DNA of 49,190 bases, taken from contig CAXRGH010000263.1 of the NCBI GenBank assembly GCA_964230195.1, forward strand, positions 1 to 49,190. The letters are read 5' to 3'. A model generated the notes under the pieces. It made no database searches and was not told the DNA's origin. It saw only the letters and a list, made by a program, of their open reading frames with translations. Shown here piece after piece: positions 9,114 through 17,378 of this stretch. Both the position numbers and the translations under genes were made by a program. The stretch's first letter is position 1. Every line of letters begins with the position of its first letter. Source of the DNA: CAXRGH01 sp964230195. GTDB taxonomy: Bacteria; Pseudomonadota; Gammaproteobacteria; Enterobacterales; Alteromonadaceae.

Positions 9114-10277
9114 ATGGATATTCTAATGGGTAAGCTAAAGCAATTCATCACTGCGTCTTTTCTTCTTGTTTCAACAGTGGCGCACTCAACAACAATTATT
9201 CCACCACCGCCGAGCATTGCGGCAGAAGCTTACATTTTGGTTGAACACAGCACAGGACACGTAATTGCCTCACAAAACGCCGACATACAACTACCGCCCG
9301 CAAGTCTTACCAAAATCATGACAAGTTACATCATTGGCAATGAAATTAAGTCGGGTAACATTTCTTCGGATGATGAGGTGACAATTTCATCCAATGCTTG
9401 GGCAAAGAATTTTCCTGAATCCTCTAAAATGTTTATTGAAGTTGGTAAACAAGTCTCTGTTGCCGATCTTAATCGCGGTATTGTGATCCAGTCAGGTAAC
9501 GATGCATGTGTTGCTATGGCAGAACACATTGCAGGTAGCGAAGACGCGTTTGCGAACATGATGAATGCGTACGCCGAAAAACTTGACTTACAAGACACGC
9601 AATTTGTAAACAGTCATGGGTTACACAGTACTGAGCACTTCACCACGGCAAGAGATATGGCATCACTTGCAAGTGCATTAATTCGAGACGTTCCTGAAGA
9701 GTACGCACTGTACAAAGAAAAGTCATTTACCTACAACAATATCAAACAATACAACAGAAACAGCCTATTATGGGATAAGTCCCTCAACGTTGACGGCATG
9801 AAAACCGGACACACCTCAGCAGCAGGTTACAGCCTAGTTTCTTCAGCAACTAAAGGCAATATGCGCCTTGTAGCCGTAGTTATGGGCACCGAAAGTCAGA
9901 GAGCAAGAGCCCAAGAAAGTGCTAAATTGTTAAAATACGGTTTCCGTTTTTTTGAAACGGTAACGCCGTACAAAGCAGGCGAGAAGTTTGCGACCCAGCG
10001 TATTTACATGGGGGATAAAGAGACCATTGACCTTGGAATTGTAAATGATATTTCTGTGACTATCCCACGAGGCCAGCGTAAAGAATTGAAAGCGCACTTC
10101 ACACTGGATCAAGAATTACAAGCGCCGATTGAGAAAGGTCAAACCGTCGGGACCGTTCATCTACAGTTGGCAGGTGAAAGCATTGCAGAGTACCCACTGG
10201 TGAGTATGCAAACCATAAATGAGGGCGGTCTAATCCGACGCTTGACGGATTCAGTAAAACTAATGTTTGCTGATTAG
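9114..10277 (+). CDS. dacA: D-alanyl-D-alanine carboxypeptidase (PBP5/6 type)
   Basis: Periplasmic low-molecular-weight penicillin-binding protein that trims the terminal D-Ala from peptidoglycan pentapeptides. The 387 residues show a signal peptide (cleavage near AHS at about residue 25), the three active-site motifs SLTK (64-67), SGN (127-129) and KTG (230-232), a beta-sandwich C-terminal domain from about residue 285, and a terminal amphipathic helix (LIRRLTDSVKLMFAD) that tethers such enzymes to the inner membrane. The start could also be the ATG at 9126; neither has a strong ribosome site. A 94-base gap after rlpA suggests its own promoter. Confidence 0.95.
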   Translation: MDILMGKLKQFITASFLLVSTVAHSTTIIPPPPSIAAEAYILVEHSTGHVIASQNADIQLPPASLTKIMTSYIIGNEIKSGNISSDDEVTISSNAWAKNFPESSKMFIEVGKQVSVADLNRGIVIQSGNDACVAMAEHIAGSEDAFANMMNAYAEKLDLQDTQFVNSHGLHSTEHFTTARDMASLASALIRDVPEEYALYKEKSFTYNNIKQYNRNSLLWDKSLNVDGMKTGHTSAAGYSLVSSATKGNMRLVAVVMGTESQRARAQESAKLLKYGFRFFETVTPYKAGEKFATQRIYMGDKETIDLGIVNDISVTIPRGQRKELKAHFTLDQELQAPIEKGQTVGTVHLQLAGESIAEYPLVSMQTINEGGLIRRLTDSVKLMFAD

Positions 10278-10313
10278 TTTGGAATTGATTGAGAGCCATT
10301 GAAGAGGTAACTG

Positions 10314-10577
10314 ATGGATACACGTTTTGACGAACTACTGGACTTTCCTTGCGTACAAAATTTTAAAGTCATGGGTGTTGCAGATGACAAATTGCCGGAT
10401 CAAGTGATTAGTCGCCTTCAACAGATTGCTCCGGGCGATTACGCACCAACAATACGCCCAAGCTCTAAAGGTAACTATCACGCGTTATCGCTGCGCGTTA
10501 CGGTAACGTCTAAAGAGCACATGGAAGAGATTTACACGGAAATTGGCAAACTTGAACTCGTTCGCGTGGTTATCTAA
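10314..10577 (+). CDS. ybeD: DUF493 protein YbeD
   Basis: Small cytoplasmic alpha/beta (ferredoxin-like, ACT-like) protein of 87 residues, the E. coli length. The family start TRFDELLDFPC and the end ELVRVVI-type strand are both present. Its function is not settled; its near-constant position directly upstream of lipB in gammaproteobacteria suggests a link to lipoate metabolism, which is inference. A Shine-Dalgarno sequence (AGAGG) sits before the ATG. Its stop abuts the lipB start. Confidence 0.95.
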   Translation: MDTRFDELLDFPCVQNFKVMGVADDKLPDQVISRLQQIAPGDYAPTIRPSSKGNYHALSLRVTVTSKEHMEEIYTEIGKLELVRVVI

Positions 10578-11255
10578 TTGTCAGCCATGCCCAGCTCAGT
10601 GAATGCCATAAACGACATCCTAACCGTCAGAGACTTAGGGCGTCAGCCTTACCTTCCGATATGGGAAGCAATGCAATCCTTTACAGATAACCGTACTGCA
10701 GACACCGCAGACGAACTTTGGTTGATTGAGCACGATCCAGTATTTACTCAAGGGCAAGCAGGAAAACAAGAACATCTGTTAGCGCCTGGCGACATTCCGG
10801 TTGTTCAGGTTGATCGCGGTGGTCAAGTCACTTACCACGGTCCAGGACAGTTAGTTGTCTATGTGTTACTTGACTTGAAGCGCCGAAAAATCGGCGTCAG
10901 AGATCTCGTTACTATGCTTGAAAACACCATAGTATCAGTCATGAAACAATATGGTGTTGAGGCATTTCCCAAACCAGACGCTCCCGGTGTATACGTAGGC
11001 GGTCAAAAGCTCTGCTCACTCGGTTTACGTATTCGAAAAGGATGTTCCTTTCATGGATTAGCGTTCAACGTCAACATGGATCTTACTCCATTTCAGCGAA
11101 TAAACCCCTGTGGCTATGCAGGAATGACAATGACCGATAGCCAGCGTTTAAACGGCCCGTCCACAGTGCTTGAAGCGAAAGAACAGGTTGTTACAATCCT
11201 CAGTAAATTACTGAAGGTTACCTCACTAGATAAAAGAGAATCATTATATGACTAA
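10578..11255 (+). CDS. lipB: Octanoyl-[ACP]:protein octanoyltransferase
   Basis: Moves the octanoyl group from acyl carrier protein to lipoyl domains of 2-oxoacid dehydrogenases and GcvH, the first step of lipoate assembly. Active-site motifs are visible: RGGQVTYHGPGQLVVY, the lysine in GGQKLCSLGLR, and the thioester cysteine in INPCGYAGM. Length is 225 residues from the TTG at 10578, which directly follows the ybeD stop. The ATG at 10587 is an equally possible start. The 3' end overlaps lipA by 8 bases. Confidence 0.95.
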   Translation: MSAMPSSVNAINDILTVRDLGRQPYLPIWEAMQSFTDNRTADTADELWLIEHDPVFTQGQAGKQEHLLAPGDIPVVQVDRGGQVTYHGPGQLVVYVLLDLKRRKIGVRDLVTMLENTIVSVMKQYGVEAFPKPDAPGVYVGGQKLCSLGLRIRKGCSFHGLAFNVNMDLTPFQRINPCGYAGMTMTDSQRLNGPSTVLEAKEQVVTILSKLLKVTSLDKRESLYD

Positions 11256-12210
11256 ACAACGAGTCGAAGCCGGCGTTAAATTGCGCGACGAAGATAAAAT
11301 GCGTCATATCCCAGTCACCATTGTGCCTTCTGAACGGGAAGACATGTTACGCAAACCATCGTGGATAAAAATCAAACTTCCACGAACAACAGAACGTGTT
11401 GAAGGGATCAAGAAAACCCTTCGAAAAAACGGGTTACACTCTGTGTGCGAGGAGGCAAGCTGCCCTAACCTTTCAGAATGTTTCAACCATGGAACCGCAA
11501 CCTTCATGATTCTCGGTGATATTTGCACCAGACGTTGTCCGTTCTGTGATGTTGGGCATGGCAAGCCTTTACCCCCGAGTGCTGAAGAGCCGCTTAAACT
11601 TGCCAAGACAATTGCTGAGATGGACCTCAAGTATGTAGTCATAACATCAGTTGACCGAGACGACCTACGTGATGGTGGTGCGCAGCATTTTGTTGATTGT
11701 ATTAACGCCATTCGTGAGCACAGTCCAAAAACAAAAATTGAGGTGTTAGTACCTGATTTTCGTGGCCGAATGGACCGTGCACTTGAAATCTTCAAGAACG
11801 GTGTACCTGACGTTTTCAACCATAACTTAGAAACTATTCCTCGTTTGTATCGCGAGTGTCGACCAGGGGCGAATTATCAATGGTCGCTTGATTTATTGCA
11901 AAAATTCAAAGCTCAACATCCAGACATTCCAACCAAGTCCGGACTCATGATGGGAATGGGTGAAGAAAAAGACGAAATCGCAAAGGTTATTCAAGACTTA
12001 CGTGATCATGACGTTGATATGCTGACACTCGGGCAATACTTGCAACCGAGTAGACATCACTACCCGGTCAAACGTTATGTACACCCGTCTGAATTTGACG
12101 AGCTAGGCGATTTTGCTCGCTCGATTGGTTTTACTCACGCTGCCTGTGGTCCGCTAGTTCGATCTTCGTATCACGCAGATAAGCAAGCGGCAGGCGAAGA
12201 TATCAGCTAA
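11248..12210 (+). CDS. lipA: Lipoyl synthase
   Basis: Radical SAM enzyme that inserts two sulfur atoms into protein-bound octanoyl groups. The 320 residues match the E. coli enzyme (321). Two cluster sites are visible: the auxiliary 4Fe-4S site C67/C72/C78 (CEEASCPNLSEC) and the radical SAM site C93/C97/C100 (CTRRCPFC). The C-terminal serine ligand motif RSSYHA is also present. The start overlaps lipB by 8 bases. The next gene is convergent, with one base between the two stop codons and no visible terminator. Confidence 0.98.
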   Translation: MTKQRVEAGVKLRDEDKMRHIPVTIVPSEREDMLRKPSWIKIKLPRTTERVEGIKKTLRKNGLHSVCEEASCPNLSECFNHGTATFMILGDICTRRCPFCDVGHGKPLPPSAEEPLKLAKTIAEMDLKYVVITSVDRDDLRDGGAQHFVDCINAIREHSPKTKIEVLVPDFRGRMDRALEIFKNGVPDVFNHNLETIPRLYRECRPGANYQWSLDLLQKFKAQHPDIPTKSGLMMGMGEEKDEIAKVIQDLRDHDVDMLTLGQYLQPSRHHYPVKRYVHPSEFDELGDFARSIGFTHAACGPLVRSSYHADKQAAGEDIS

Positions 12211-12211
12211 A

Positions 12212-13402
12212 TCATTTGCCTGTACTGATCCCAAGCTGCCAGTATGCTGCAGCTTGGTCTTCCCACTTTTTTGCCTCTTCCACTCTACCTTTCCAATTTA
12301 ACGCTTTACTAATTGCGACCTGCGCGGGGATTTGGACCTGAGTATCCAATAATCGCTGTGCCCACAACGCCTGATACAATGGCGGAATAGTGCCAAGGTC
12401 ATGATACTCCATAAAGGTGAGTTCATTACTTCGTTTGTACACTACTCTATCCAAGTGTTGGCAGGTGCGAGCCCGCCATTGCGCATCAGGAGACGCTGTG
12501 ACTGAAAGATTAGCGCTGAATGATAGGTCGTGACAATGTTCTTGAGCTTGATTTTCTTTTAATGGATATTCGTCAACAAAAGCAACAAGGTGAGCAAGTT
12601 CATGGACAAAGACTGTATATGGCGAATTATCTGATAGCCACACCACCCCGTTTTGAACAAAGGAGGTAGGATTATCTACAATCATCAAAAGGTGACTAAA
12701 CTGTCGCGGGGATACAAACTGAGGTAACGATGACAACACACAATGTCGGTTTGCTGCAGTGGCAATATTGTCACACTCTGGCGGCGGAACGAGCAATGGT
12801 TGTAGCACACACAAAGGGAGCGCTTTAAGTCGCTCATCCGAGTCAAACTGCGTTAACATTGATTGTGCATGCTTCAAACCCAATGGGGATGTTGTAATCG
12901 GCTGCAATTTCATGAGACACGCAGGCCGACTAATTTGCGTTTTAGGTTGTAAATTATCTACGCGGATAGAACGTACAAGGAATTCAACGTTAGCATTCGT
13001 CGAATATCCCCCCTCCGATAAAAAGTCATACACTGAATGCCAATGTCCAAGTTTTATCAAGCCCTCCAAATACGCTTCAGATGCCTGAGCAATATCATCA
13101 CTAGCGAGTTTGAATAACGGTAGTGCTTGCGTTTCGTTACCGAACGCTAACTCAGCGCTAGCTTTCAAATATAATGCTTGAGGAATATGGTTCTCAAATG
13201 CCGTCTCAAAATATGGATGTTCAATAGAAGGCGACTGATTCCAACGTTTGATTTGCGACGACACGTGGCCCAACTGTGCAGCTCTCTCAACAAAGGCTTG
13301 CAGATTGTAGGCATCGGCAAGAGTACCCACAAGGGTTTTGCTATGCAGCGCCAGCCATGAAGTAAGGAAAAGGAACAAAATAACGAGAACGCGTGATTGC
13401 AT
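12212..13402 (-). CDS. Putative exported zinc metallopeptidase with HELAH motif
   Basis: I do not recognise this 396-residue protein as a named family. The N-terminus (MQSRVLVILFLFLTSWLAL) is a signal peptide or membrane anchor, so the rest is probably periplasmic. Residues 30-130 look helical, with Ala-rich repeats resembling TPR/Sel1 units. Near residue 267 lies HELAHLVAFVDEY, which fits the HExxH zinc site of gluzincin-like peptidases with an acidic residue shortly after. Several Cys residues (C162, C198, C210, C221, and two after the motif) could form disulfides. It follows nlpI on the same strand by 35 bases, so the two are probably one operon. Peptidase activity is inference from the motif. 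Confidence 0.6.
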   Translation of the reverse strand: MQSRVLVILFLFLTSWLALHSKTLVGTLADAYNLQAFVERAAQLGHVSSQIKRWNQSPSIEHPYFETAFENHIPQALYLKASAELAFGNETQALPLFKLASDDIAQASEAYLEGLIKLGHWHSVYDFLSEGGYSTNANVEFLVRSIRVDNLQPKTQISRPACLMKLQPITTSPLGLKHAQSMLTQFDSDERLKALPLCVLQPLLVPPPECDNIATAANRHCVLSSLPQFVSPRQFSHLLMIVDNPTSFVQNGVVWLSDNSPYTVFVHELAHLVAFVDEYPLKENQAQEHCHDLSFSANLSVTASPDAQWRARTCQHLDRVVYKRSNELTFMEYHDLGTIPPLYQALWAQRLLDTQVQIPAQVAISKALNWKGRVEEAKKWEDQAAAYWQLGISTGK

Positions 13403-13437
13403 TTGGGTAACATCGCATCAGACAAACTGCCTTCACC

Positions 13438-14337
13438 CTATAAATTTTGCTCCAAAATTGCAAGTTCAAGACGCGCAAAGCGATGTTCGACAAACTCAAA
13501 CACATTGGTACTCAACGCGAGTTTATAATAGTTTTTCGCCAGAGAATGGCGTTTGTTCAAACTGTGCCATTTTCCAAGATAAAAATAAGCTTCGCACAGT
13601 TTATGGGCAAGCGCTACGTTGGTTTTTCCTGCCGCATCATCTGACTGCAAGAGTGCAAGAAATTTATCTTCATGAACATTACCGAGGAATACCGAGTAAA
13701 GGCCTTGCGCCCAATGGGAGGATTCCACTGCCACACGTTTTTTCTTCAGCAATTCATTGGCACCTTCAACGTCCAATTCGGACTGCACAAGATAAAGCCA
13801 AAACAATCGATAGGGATCATGATTATCATGAGCATGGAACGTTCGCAAATCATCCAATGCAAGCTTTTGTTTACCACCGTAATGCAAGGCAATCGCCCGA
13901 TTAAGTAGCGCGTAGGTATGCTGAGGATCAATTTCAAGCACGCTATCAAATGCTTCAAACGCTTTCAAAAACTCCTGATTTTGCGTATGTTGCACGCCAA
14001 GAAAATGGAATGCTTTTGCCATGTTAGGCTTATATTCAAGGGCCAGGGTAAACTCGTATTGCGCAAGGCCATCAAGACCAAACCCATCGTACAGAACCCC
14101 ACGTTGGTAGTGCAATTCTGCACGCTGTTCCCTTGTAATCCCAGTGTTCTCTGCCAGCAATTGCTCAATTCGAGCGAGGGTGATTTGAGCCTCAATACTC
14201 GGCTCAAGTGGCTCAGCTAATACAAGATCATTCACCGTAGATTGGTTGAATGTCTCCGCTCCGGAGTGAGTAAGGCCACAGCCTTTAAGCAGCAATGTAA
14301 GTGACAGAACACTGATACTGACAACAGTTTTTAACAT
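13438..14337 (-). CDS. nlpI: TPR lipoprotein NlpI
   Basis: Outer-membrane lipoprotein built from tetratricopeptide repeats. In E. coli NlpI acts as an adaptor that brings the protease Prc to the endopeptidase MepS and scaffolds other peptidoglycan hydrolases. The 299 residues are near the E. coli length (294). The lipobox is LKGC (Cys 20). Segments LAEPLEPSIEAQITLARIEQ, ELHYQRGVLYDGFGL, AFEAFDSVLEIDP and the C-terminal YYKLALSTNVFEFVEHRFA follow the E. coli protein closely. Here it is not beside pnp, its usual enterobacterial neighbour, but upstream of the possible metallopeptidase gene, which makes a joint role in periplasmic proteolysis worth considering. Confidence 0.9.
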   Translation of the reverse strand: MLKTVVSISVLSLTLLLKGCGLTHSGAETFNQSTVNDLVLAEPLEPSIEAQITLARIEQLLAENTGITREQRAELHYQRGVLYDGFGLDGLAQYEFTLALEYKPNMAKAFHFLGVQHTQNQEFLKAFEAFDSVLEIDPQHTYALLNRAIALHYGGKQKLALDDLRTFHAHDNHDPYRLFWLYLVQSELDVEGANELLKKKRVAVESSHWAQGLYSVFLGNVHEDKFLALLQSDDAAGKTNVALAHKLCEAYFYLGKWHSLNKRHSLAKNYYKLALSTNVFEFVEHRFARLELAILEQNL

Positions 14338-14467
14338 AGTAACAATACGTCCAAGATAAGCTCAATGTGTAGAAACGATCAAATATCATCGCTTTATAAG
14401 TAAACCTGATACCTTATTCGTTACCCTTTCCACTATGAACATTTTGTTACCTTTTTGCAATCAAACT

Positions 14468-14902
14468 TTAGTGGAGAGTGGTAAAAATAAAACGTTTAAA
14501 CAATGACTTGCCACCATTACCTGTGACCTCAACAATTAATTGCCACTGCATATCCGGCTCACTACACATTCCCAAGAAAAGTGGTGCATGCCAATTCATC
14601 CCATCGTTTGACTCAAATTGCACGGGGATTCTTCCCATATACATGTTAATACCTTCAACCCAAGCTTGGCGAATACTAAGCGGGCTGGCACTCATCATTG
14701 AAATATCAAGTTCAGTTTCAAGGGGGATTGACGCGGGTGCAAATTGTATGTCTATTTTGACGCCTAAATCATCAATGGAACAGGCACCATTGGCCATTCG
14801 ACAGTATTCTGCATCACTGCTGACTTCTTTTTGTCCAATCACTAATCCGATCGTAATTAAAATCAGTAGTCCAACCGCTAACAACAGCTTCTTTTGATGC
14901 AT
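14468..14902 (-). CDS. Membrane-anchored periplasmic protein, unrecognised
   Basis: A 144-residue protein with one N-terminal hydrophobic segment (about residues 5-23, LLLAVGLLILITIGLVIG) and a mainly beta-strand periplasmic remainder. Four residues stand out as possible disulfide or metal ligands: C34 and C41 (YCRMANGAC) and C112 in MCSEPDMQW with nearby Met residues. It is divergent from ccoN across a 230-base gap. Position next to the cbb3 oxidase genes and a Cys/Met pattern would fit a copper- or redox-related role, but this is only a guess. The fold may resemble FixH-type beta domains, which also sit near these oxidases. Confidence 0.55.
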   Translation of the reverse strand: MHQKKLLLAVGLLILITIGLVIGQKEVSSDAEYCRMANGACSIDDLGVKIDIQFAPASIPLETELDISMMSASPLSIRQAWVEGINMYMGRIPVQFESNDGMNWHAPLFLGMCSEPDMQWQLIVEVTGNGGKSLFKRFIFTTLH

Positions 14903-15010
14903 TTTTACACTATTCCAATTATTGCATTAAATATGAGTGACAATTATACATTTGAGAGCAGATATCACTAGCATTCTTAATCAAATACACGTAACATGTG
15001 AAAGGTTTTA

Positions 15011-15027
15011 TACACTTACAATGTGTA
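15011..15027. repeat. Short inverted repeat upstream of ccoN
   Basis: TACAC and GTGTA flank a 7-base loop, next to a TATACA (15009-15014) that could be a -10 element for the ccoNOQP operon. It lies in the 230-base divergent gap between the 144-residue gene and ccoN. It may be an operator or a chance match. No full FNR/ANR box (TTGAT-N4-ATCAA) is present in this gap; only one half-site (ATCAA at 14980-14984) is seen, about 40 bases before the start predicted from that -10. Confidence 0.25.
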
Positions 15028-15132
15028 GGGGATTAAGTTCAAGGATTTTCCCGCAAACCCGATAATCTATTTAGGGTTTGTCCATGCACCTTGCAGCAGT
15101 ATTACGTAGAAACTTATCGGAAGACAAAGACA

Positions 15133-16569
15133 ATGAGTGAAACATCAATTACGCAACCTGACTACAATTACAAAGTCGTGCGTCAATTTGCAGTGATGAC
15201 TGTAATTTGGGGTATCGTTGGTATGTCATTAGGTGTATTAATTGCATCGCAATTAATTTGGCCTGAATTAAACTTCAACACCCCATGGTTAACCTATTCA
15301 AGACTTCGTCCACTTCACACAAATGCAGTGATTTTTGCGTTTGGTGGGAGCGCACTATTCGCAACTTCCTACTATGTGGTACAACGAACCTCTCAGGTAC
15401 GTCTTTTCAGTGATAAACTCGCATCTTTTACTTTCTGGGGTTGGAACGCTGTCATTGTGGCCGCAGCCATCACCTTGCCTATGGGTATCACCTCAAGCAA
15501 GGAATATGCTGAATTAGAATGGCCAATTGATATCTTGATTGCTGTTGTATGGATTGCCTACTTGATTAACTTCTTTGGCACAGTGATTATTCGTAAAGTA
15601 TCCCACATCTATGTGGCTAACTGGTTCTACGGTGCCTTCATTATTACGGTTGCTGTGTTGCACATTGGTAATAGTCTTGCGATACCCGTTTCGTTTACTA
15701 AGTCTTATTCAATCTATGCCGGTGCCGTTGATGCTATGATGCAGTGGTGGTACGGGCACAACGCGGTTGGTTTCTTCCTAACAGCCGGCTTCCTTGGTAT
15801 GATGTACTACTTTGTACCTAAACAAGCAGGCCGTCCTGTTTATTCATATCGTTTATCGGTTATTCACTTCTGGGCTTTGATTTCACTCTATATCTGGGCT
15901 GGTCCGCACCACCTTCACTACACTGCCCTACCTGATTGGACGCAGTCTGTTGGTATGGTTATGTCAATTATTCTATTTGCTCCGTCATGGGGTGGCATGA
16001 TCAACGGCATCATGACGCTTTCTGGCGCATGGCAAAAGCTGAGAAAAGATCCGGTATTGAAATTCTTAATTGTTTCTTTGTCTTTCTATGGCATGTCAAC
16101 GTTTGAGGGTCCTATGATGGCAATCAAATCAGTTAATGCACTTTCTCATTACACGGATTGGACTATCGGTCACGTTCACTCAGGCGCACTTGGTTGGGTT
16201 GCTATGGTATCGATTGGTTCTATTTATCACTTGATCCCAGTACTATTCAATCGCTCTAGCATGTACAGCATCAAGCTTATGGACGTGCACTTCTGGTTAG
16301 CGACCGCGGGTGTTGTTTTATATATTGTTGCTATGTGGGGTTCTGGTGTCACCCAAGGTCTTATGTGGCGCGAAGTTAATGATGACGGCACGTTAGCACA
16401 TACCTTTGTTAAGGTGTTAGAGGCATCTAAGCCTTACTACAAAGTTCGTTTCATTGGCGGATGTTTGGTTGTTACCGGCATGTTAGTGATGGCGTACAAC
16501 GTATTCAAAACAATTACTGTTGGTCCAAAGCGCGTTGAAGACGCTGCTGCAGTTCCACAAACGGCTTAA
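15133..16569 (+). CDS. ccoN: cbb3-type cytochrome c oxidase subunit I
   Basis: Catalytic subunit of the high-affinity cbb3 terminal oxidase in the inner membrane, holding a low-spin heme b and the heme b3-CuB site. From the ATG at 15133 it has 478 residues with about twelve membrane segments. Histidine ligand regions are visible: RPLHTNAVIFAFGGS, WWYGHNAVGFF, WAGPHHLHYT and IGHVHSGALGW. A GTG-type start 42 bases upstream would add residues not found in relatives. First gene of ccoNOQP; the Shine-Dalgarno sequence is GGAAG. Confidence 0.98.
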   Translation: MSETSITQPDYNYKVVRQFAVMTVIWGIVGMSLGVLIASQLIWPELNFNTPWLTYSRLRPLHTNAVIFAFGGSALFATSYYVVQRTSQVRLFSDKLASFTFWGWNAVIVAAAITLPMGITSSKEYAELEWPIDILIAVVWIAYLINFFGTVIIRKVSHIYVANWFYGAFIITVAVLHIGNSLAIPVSFTKSYSIYAGAVDAMMQWWYGHNAVGFFLTAGFLGMMYYFVPKQAGRPVYSYRLSVIHFWALISLYIWAGPHHLHYTALPDWTQSVGMVMSIILFAPSWGGMINGIMTLSGAWQKLRKDPVLKFLIVSLSFYGMSTFEGPMMAIKSVNALSHYTDWTIGHVHSGALGWVAMVSIGSIYHLIPVLFNRSSMYSIKLMDVHFWLATAGVVLYIVAMWGSGVTQGLMWREVNDDGTLAHTFVKVLEASKPYYKVRFIGGCLVVTGMLVMAYNVFKTITVGPKRVEDAAAVPQTA

Positions 16570-16580
16570 AGGAGTAAACA

Positions 16581-17183
16581 ATGAACATTCATGAGATCGT
16601 TGAAAAGAACGTTGGCCTACTCGTCGTTTTTATCTTAGTAGCCATTAGTTTTGGTGCCATGGTGGAGATCACGCCGTTGATGTTCCAAAAGCAAACCATG
16701 GAGCCCGTGGATGGTTTACGTCCATACACTGCACTAGAAATGGAAGGTCGTGACATCTACATTCGCGAAGGTTGTGTTGGCTGTCATAGCCAAATGATCC
16801 GTCCATTTAGAGCCGAGACCGAGCGTTATGGTCACTATTCAGTAGCTGGTGAGTCAGTATGGGAGCATCCATTCTTATGGGGTTCAAAACGGACTGGGCC
16901 CGATCTTGCAAGGGTTGGTGGTCGTTACAGCGACGAATGGCACCGCATTCATCTTATCAATCCACGCTTAGTGGTACCCGAGTCAAATATGCCAGGCTTT
17001 CCATGGTTATCAGACAACGTACTGGACGGTAAACTAACCGCCAAGAAACTCGAGGTGTTCCGTGGATTCGGCGTTCCTTATACGGATGAGGATATCGCAG
17101 GTGCAGAAGCGGCAGTGAAAGGAAAGACTGAAATGGAAGCATTGATTGCTTATCTTCAGTCACTTGGAACCGCGTTGAAATAG
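16581..17183 (+). CDS. ccoO: cbb3-type cytochrome c oxidase subunit II
   Basis: Monoheme cytochrome c subunit of the cbb3 oxidase, anchored by one N-terminal membrane helix (about residues 12-28) with the heme domain in the periplasm. The heme site CVGCH is at residues 65-69 and a methionine ligand is probably in the SNMPGFPW segment. The 200 residues are typical. It follows ccoN by 11 bases with an AGGAG ribosome site and precedes ccoQ. Confidence 0.98.
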   Translation: MNIHEIVEKNVGLLVVFILVAISFGAMVEITPLMFQKQTMEPVDGLRPYTALEMEGRDIYIREGCVGCHSQMIRPFRAETERYGHYSVAGESVWEHPFLWGSKRTGPDLARVGGRYSDEWHRIHLINPRLVVPESNMPGFPWLSDNVLDGKLTAKKLEVFRGFGVPYTDEDIAGAEAAVKGKTEMEALIAYLQSLGTALK

Positions 17184-17192
17184 GATTTTATT

Positions 17193-17378
17193 ATGGATCC
17201 AGTAACCGTAAACGTGGTTTCCACCGTAGTAATTTTTATTATATTCATTGGCATAGTGCTTTGGGCTTATAGCAAAAAAACTAAAGCACGGTTTGATGAA
17301 GCGGCGAACTTAATATTCGACGACGAACAGCCGAGCCAGACCAGTAAAAAAGAGCAGGAGTCTTCAAACAATGAGTAG
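17193..17378 (+). CDS. ccoQ: cbb3-type oxidase subunit CcoQ (FixQ)
   Basis: A 61-residue single-helix subunit that stabilises the cbb3 complex. One membrane segment (about residues 8-25, VVSTVVIFIIFIGIVLWAY) is followed by a charged cytoplasmic tail with the family motif KKTKARFDEAANLIFDDE. It lies between ccoO and ccoP and overlaps ccoP by 8 bases. Confidence 0.95.
   Translation: MDPVTVNVVSTVVIFIIFIGIVLWAYSKKTKARFDEAANLIFDDEQPSQTSKKEQESSNNE

Noticed and set aside
13338..13904. Plus-strand frame of 188 codons over nlpI
   Set aside because: It is the complement of the nlpI and metallopeptidase genes, lacks a ribosome site and has no recognisable domain; it is a shadow.
14971..14984. FNR-like box upstream of ccoN
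   Set aside because: Only the ATCAA half matches; the other half (GCATT) fits TTGAT at one position. The distance to a possible -10 is right, but the site is too weak to call.
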